NCBI GenBank assembly: GCA_910584605.1 | Contig: CAJUAW010000019.1 | Location: 1-30,723 of the forward strand | Direction of reading: 5' to 3' | DNA from: an uncultured Oscillospiraceae bacterium | GTDB lineage: Bacteria; Bacillota_A; Clostridia; Oscillospirales; Oscillospiraceae | DNA length: 30,723 bases | Position numbers and translations under genes: made by a program | The notes under the pieces: generated by a model | The model's input: only the letters and a program-made list of their open reading frames with translations | Told to the model about the DNA's origin: nothing | Databases searched by the model: none | Part shown: positions 29,338 through 30,723 of the stretch, piece after piece | Layout: the number at the start of each line of letters is the position of its first letter | Position numbering within the stretch: the stretch's first letter is position 1

Positions 29338-30420
29338 ATGGAAGAGGAAAAAATCTCCAGGACACAGCTTATGGCCCTGCTGTGGGCCGGGGTCATGGCG
29401 CCCGCCGCGGAGCTGCTGCCAGCCCTGCTCCTGTCGGGAGCAGGAAAGGGCGCGTGGCTGGCCGTAGTGCTGGCCGCGCCGCTGGTGCTGGCGGCGGGGT
29501 GGATCATGGGCTCGCTGGCGGGCCAAGATGGTCTGGCCCGGAGCATAACCGGAGGGCTGGGGAAATGGGCCGGCGGGGCGGCGCTGCTATTATATATAGT
29601 ATGGGGGCTGCTCCTGCTGGCCCTCCGCCTGCGGCTGTGCGCCCAGCGGCTGCTGGACTCGGGGGAACGGGACGGCGCGCTGTGGTTTTTTCTGCTGGCA
29701 GCGGCGGCGGTACTGCTGTGGATCGGCCGGGGGAAGCTGGCCGCCTTTGCCCGGGCGGGACAGCTCTTTTTAGCCGCCCTGCTGGTGACGGCGGGGACGG
29801 TGCTCCTGCTCTCGCTGGTTCAGGCGAAACCGGAACGGCTCCTGCCGCTGTGGTGGCAGCCGGCCGGGCCGGTGCTTCAGGCGGCCCTGTCCGCCGCCGG
29901 CGTAATGGGCTGGGGACTGTTCCTCCCCTTCCTGATGGGGAACGTGCGGGACCAGGGGGAGAAGAAAAATTGGCACTGGCTGTTCTGGGGGCTGGGGGGA
30001 GCTCTGCTCCTGGCGGCGGCGCAGGCCGTGATCCTGGGCAATCTGGGGGTGAGGCTGGCGGCCCGCCTGGACAACCCCTTTTTCGCGCTGGCCAAAAGTA
30101 TAGGTGTGGAGGGGGCCTTCCAGCGGGTGGAGGGGGTGGTCACCGCCCTGTGGACCTTTGCCGACCTGACTATGGGAGGTATCCTGATCTTCGCGGTCCG
30201 GGCAATGGCGGCCGAGTTCCTGCCAGGGAGAGCGCTGCCCTGGGTCCCCTGGGGAGCGGCTGTGCTGGGTACGGCGGGGGCGCTGCTGCTGTTTCCCGCT
30301 CTGGGAGATGCGGAAACCTGGAACCGGCAGTTGGTCCCTGCGGTCAATTTGATTTTGGGCGTCCTCCTGCCAGCGCTGCTGCTGGCAGTGGAAAGGCTGC
30401 TTCGAAAAAGGGCGAAATAA
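29338..30420 (+). CDS. gerB: Spore germination protein, GerAB/APC-type (B subunit)
   Basis: A 360-aa integral membrane protein with about ten hydrophobic helices, the B subunit of the germinant receptor. This family is related to APC-superfamily amino acid transporters and is thought to bind the germinant. Recognisable parts are ISRTQLMALLWAGVMAPAAE at the N-terminus, LLPLWWQPAGPVLQAALSAA mid-protein, and FQRVEGVVTALWTFADLTMG near the C-terminus. The start follows GGGAGGAA. The composition is very rich in Ala, Leu and Gly. No clear T-rich terminator follows; the next element is the rRNA promoter region. Confidence 0.9.
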   Translation: MEEEKISRTQLMALLWAGVMAPAAELLPALLLSGAGKGAWLAVVLAAPLVLAAGWIMGSLAGQDGLARSITGGLGKWAGGAALLLYIVWGLLLLALRLRLCAQRLLDSGERDGALWFFLLAAAAVLLWIGRGKLAAFARAGQLFLAALLVTAGTVLLLSLVQAKPERLLPLWWQPAGPVLQAALSAAGVMGWGLFLPFLMGNVRDQGEKKNWHWLFWGLGGALLLAAAQAVILGNLGVRLAARLDNPFFALAKSIGVEGAFQRVEGVVTALWTFADLTMGGILIFAVRAMAAEFLPGRALPWVPWGAAVLGTAGALLLFPALGDAETWNRQLVPAVNLILGVLLPALLLAVERLLRKRAK

Positions 30421-30511
30421 GGCATATCTTGTGGGTGCGTTCTGATTCGGACCGAAGATATTGATGAGCGGAAAAAACCTGAAAAAAAATAAAAAAACCT
30501 GAAAAAAACGC

Positions 30512-30540
30512 TTGACAAAAAGCGGCAGGAGTGGTACTCT
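30512..30540 (+). promoter_or_regulatory. rRNA operon promoter P1
   Basis: A perfect TTGACA (30512-30517), 17 bases, TACTCT (30535-30540). It is preceded by A-rich runs (30472-30508) that look like an UP element. Confidence 0.82.
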
Positions 30541-30625
30541 ATGCAAGTCGCCCGGCAAGAGCGGCAGCCACAGCGGAGCAGCGAATGAGAGTGCAAAAAA
30601 GATTTAAAAAATCTGAAAAAAGTGC

Positions 30626-30654
30626 TTGACAAAGCGAAAACGATGTGGTAAGAT
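30626..30654 (+). promoter_or_regulatory. rRNA operon promoter P2
   Basis: A perfect TTGACA (30626-30631), 17 bases, TAAGAT (30649-30654). An A-rich block (30596-30621) precedes it. The block CTGAAAAAA-x-GCTTGACAAA recurs in both promoters, so P2 looks like a duplicate of P1, 114 bases downstream. Confidence 0.82.
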
Positions 30655-30660
30655 AATCCC

Positions 30661-30723
30661 CGCCGCCGAACGAGAGCGGTGTGCACCTTGTAAATTAAAC
30701 AACGAGACAAACACGAAGCACCA
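30661..30723 (+). other. Start of rRNA operon leader (16S gene lies beyond the window)
   Basis: Behind P2 comes ACCTTGTAAATTAAACAA, the kind of sequence found in Clostridia pre-16S leaders. No 16S sequence is inside the window, so the rRNA gene itself is inferred from the tandem promoters and leader. Confidence 0.6.

Overview
The window looks like a chromosomal segment of a GC-rich, endospore-forming Clostridia member, most like the Oscillospiraceae (Flavonifractor/Lawsonibacter-type gut bacteria). The pointers are high GC coding sequence with strong AGGAGG ribosome sites, a gerA-type spore germination operon, a SpoVB/YabM - MazG - HU - RqcP block, a glmU-prs-pth block, and tandem Firmicute-style rRNA promoters at the right edge. 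The taxon is an inference from gene content.

Layout. 1-924 (minus): an ABC ATPase running off the left edge and its YtrA-type GntR repressor, with a perfect operator at the promoter. 1071-6838: a dispersed proline pathway (proC, proB, proA), interleaved with a GIY-YIG-like protein, a bacterial poly(ADP-ribose) glycohydrolase and a divergent LysR/LysE regulator-exporter pair. 6946-7458: an HD-domain protein with its own promoter and terminator. 7636-10017: an acetyltransferase-only GlmU-like protein, prs and pth.

10047-10809 is an AT-richer accessory patch. It holds a 31-codon hydrophobic peptide gene facing a short antisense RNA gene, with duplicated sequence around the start codon and one shared terminator. 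That is the architecture of a par/Fst type I toxin-antitoxin locus. Two divergent ribbon-helix-helix genes with back-to-back promoters and operator-like repeats follow.

10808-17572 (minus) is a six-gene operon: an alanine-racemase-fold protein lacking both catalytic residues, an ATP-grasp ligase resembling D-aspartate ligase, an Asp/Glu racemase, a small Imm1-like protein, a YwqG/DUF1963 protein with a leucine-rich N-terminus, and a MurE-like ligase with a degenerate amino-acid-kinase-like C-terminal domain. I read it as a peptidoglycan D-amino-acid or cross-bridge cluster of unusual composition.

17792-26524 (plus): a zinc-ribbon protein, purine nucleoside phosphorylase, an MTA/SAH-type deaminase, a hypothetical gene with an apparent frameshift, SpoVB-like flippase, MazG, HU, RqcP, and an ApbE - NusG domain II - Gx transporter trio. 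26740-30420: gerA, gerC and gerB germinant receptor genes. 30512-30723: tandem promoters and leader of an rRNA operon whose 16S gene lies beyond the window.

The strongest candidates for something undescribed are the type I toxin-antitoxin-like module (10047-10350) and the cell-wall operon with its catalytically stripped alanine racemase homologue and MurE/kinase-like fusion.
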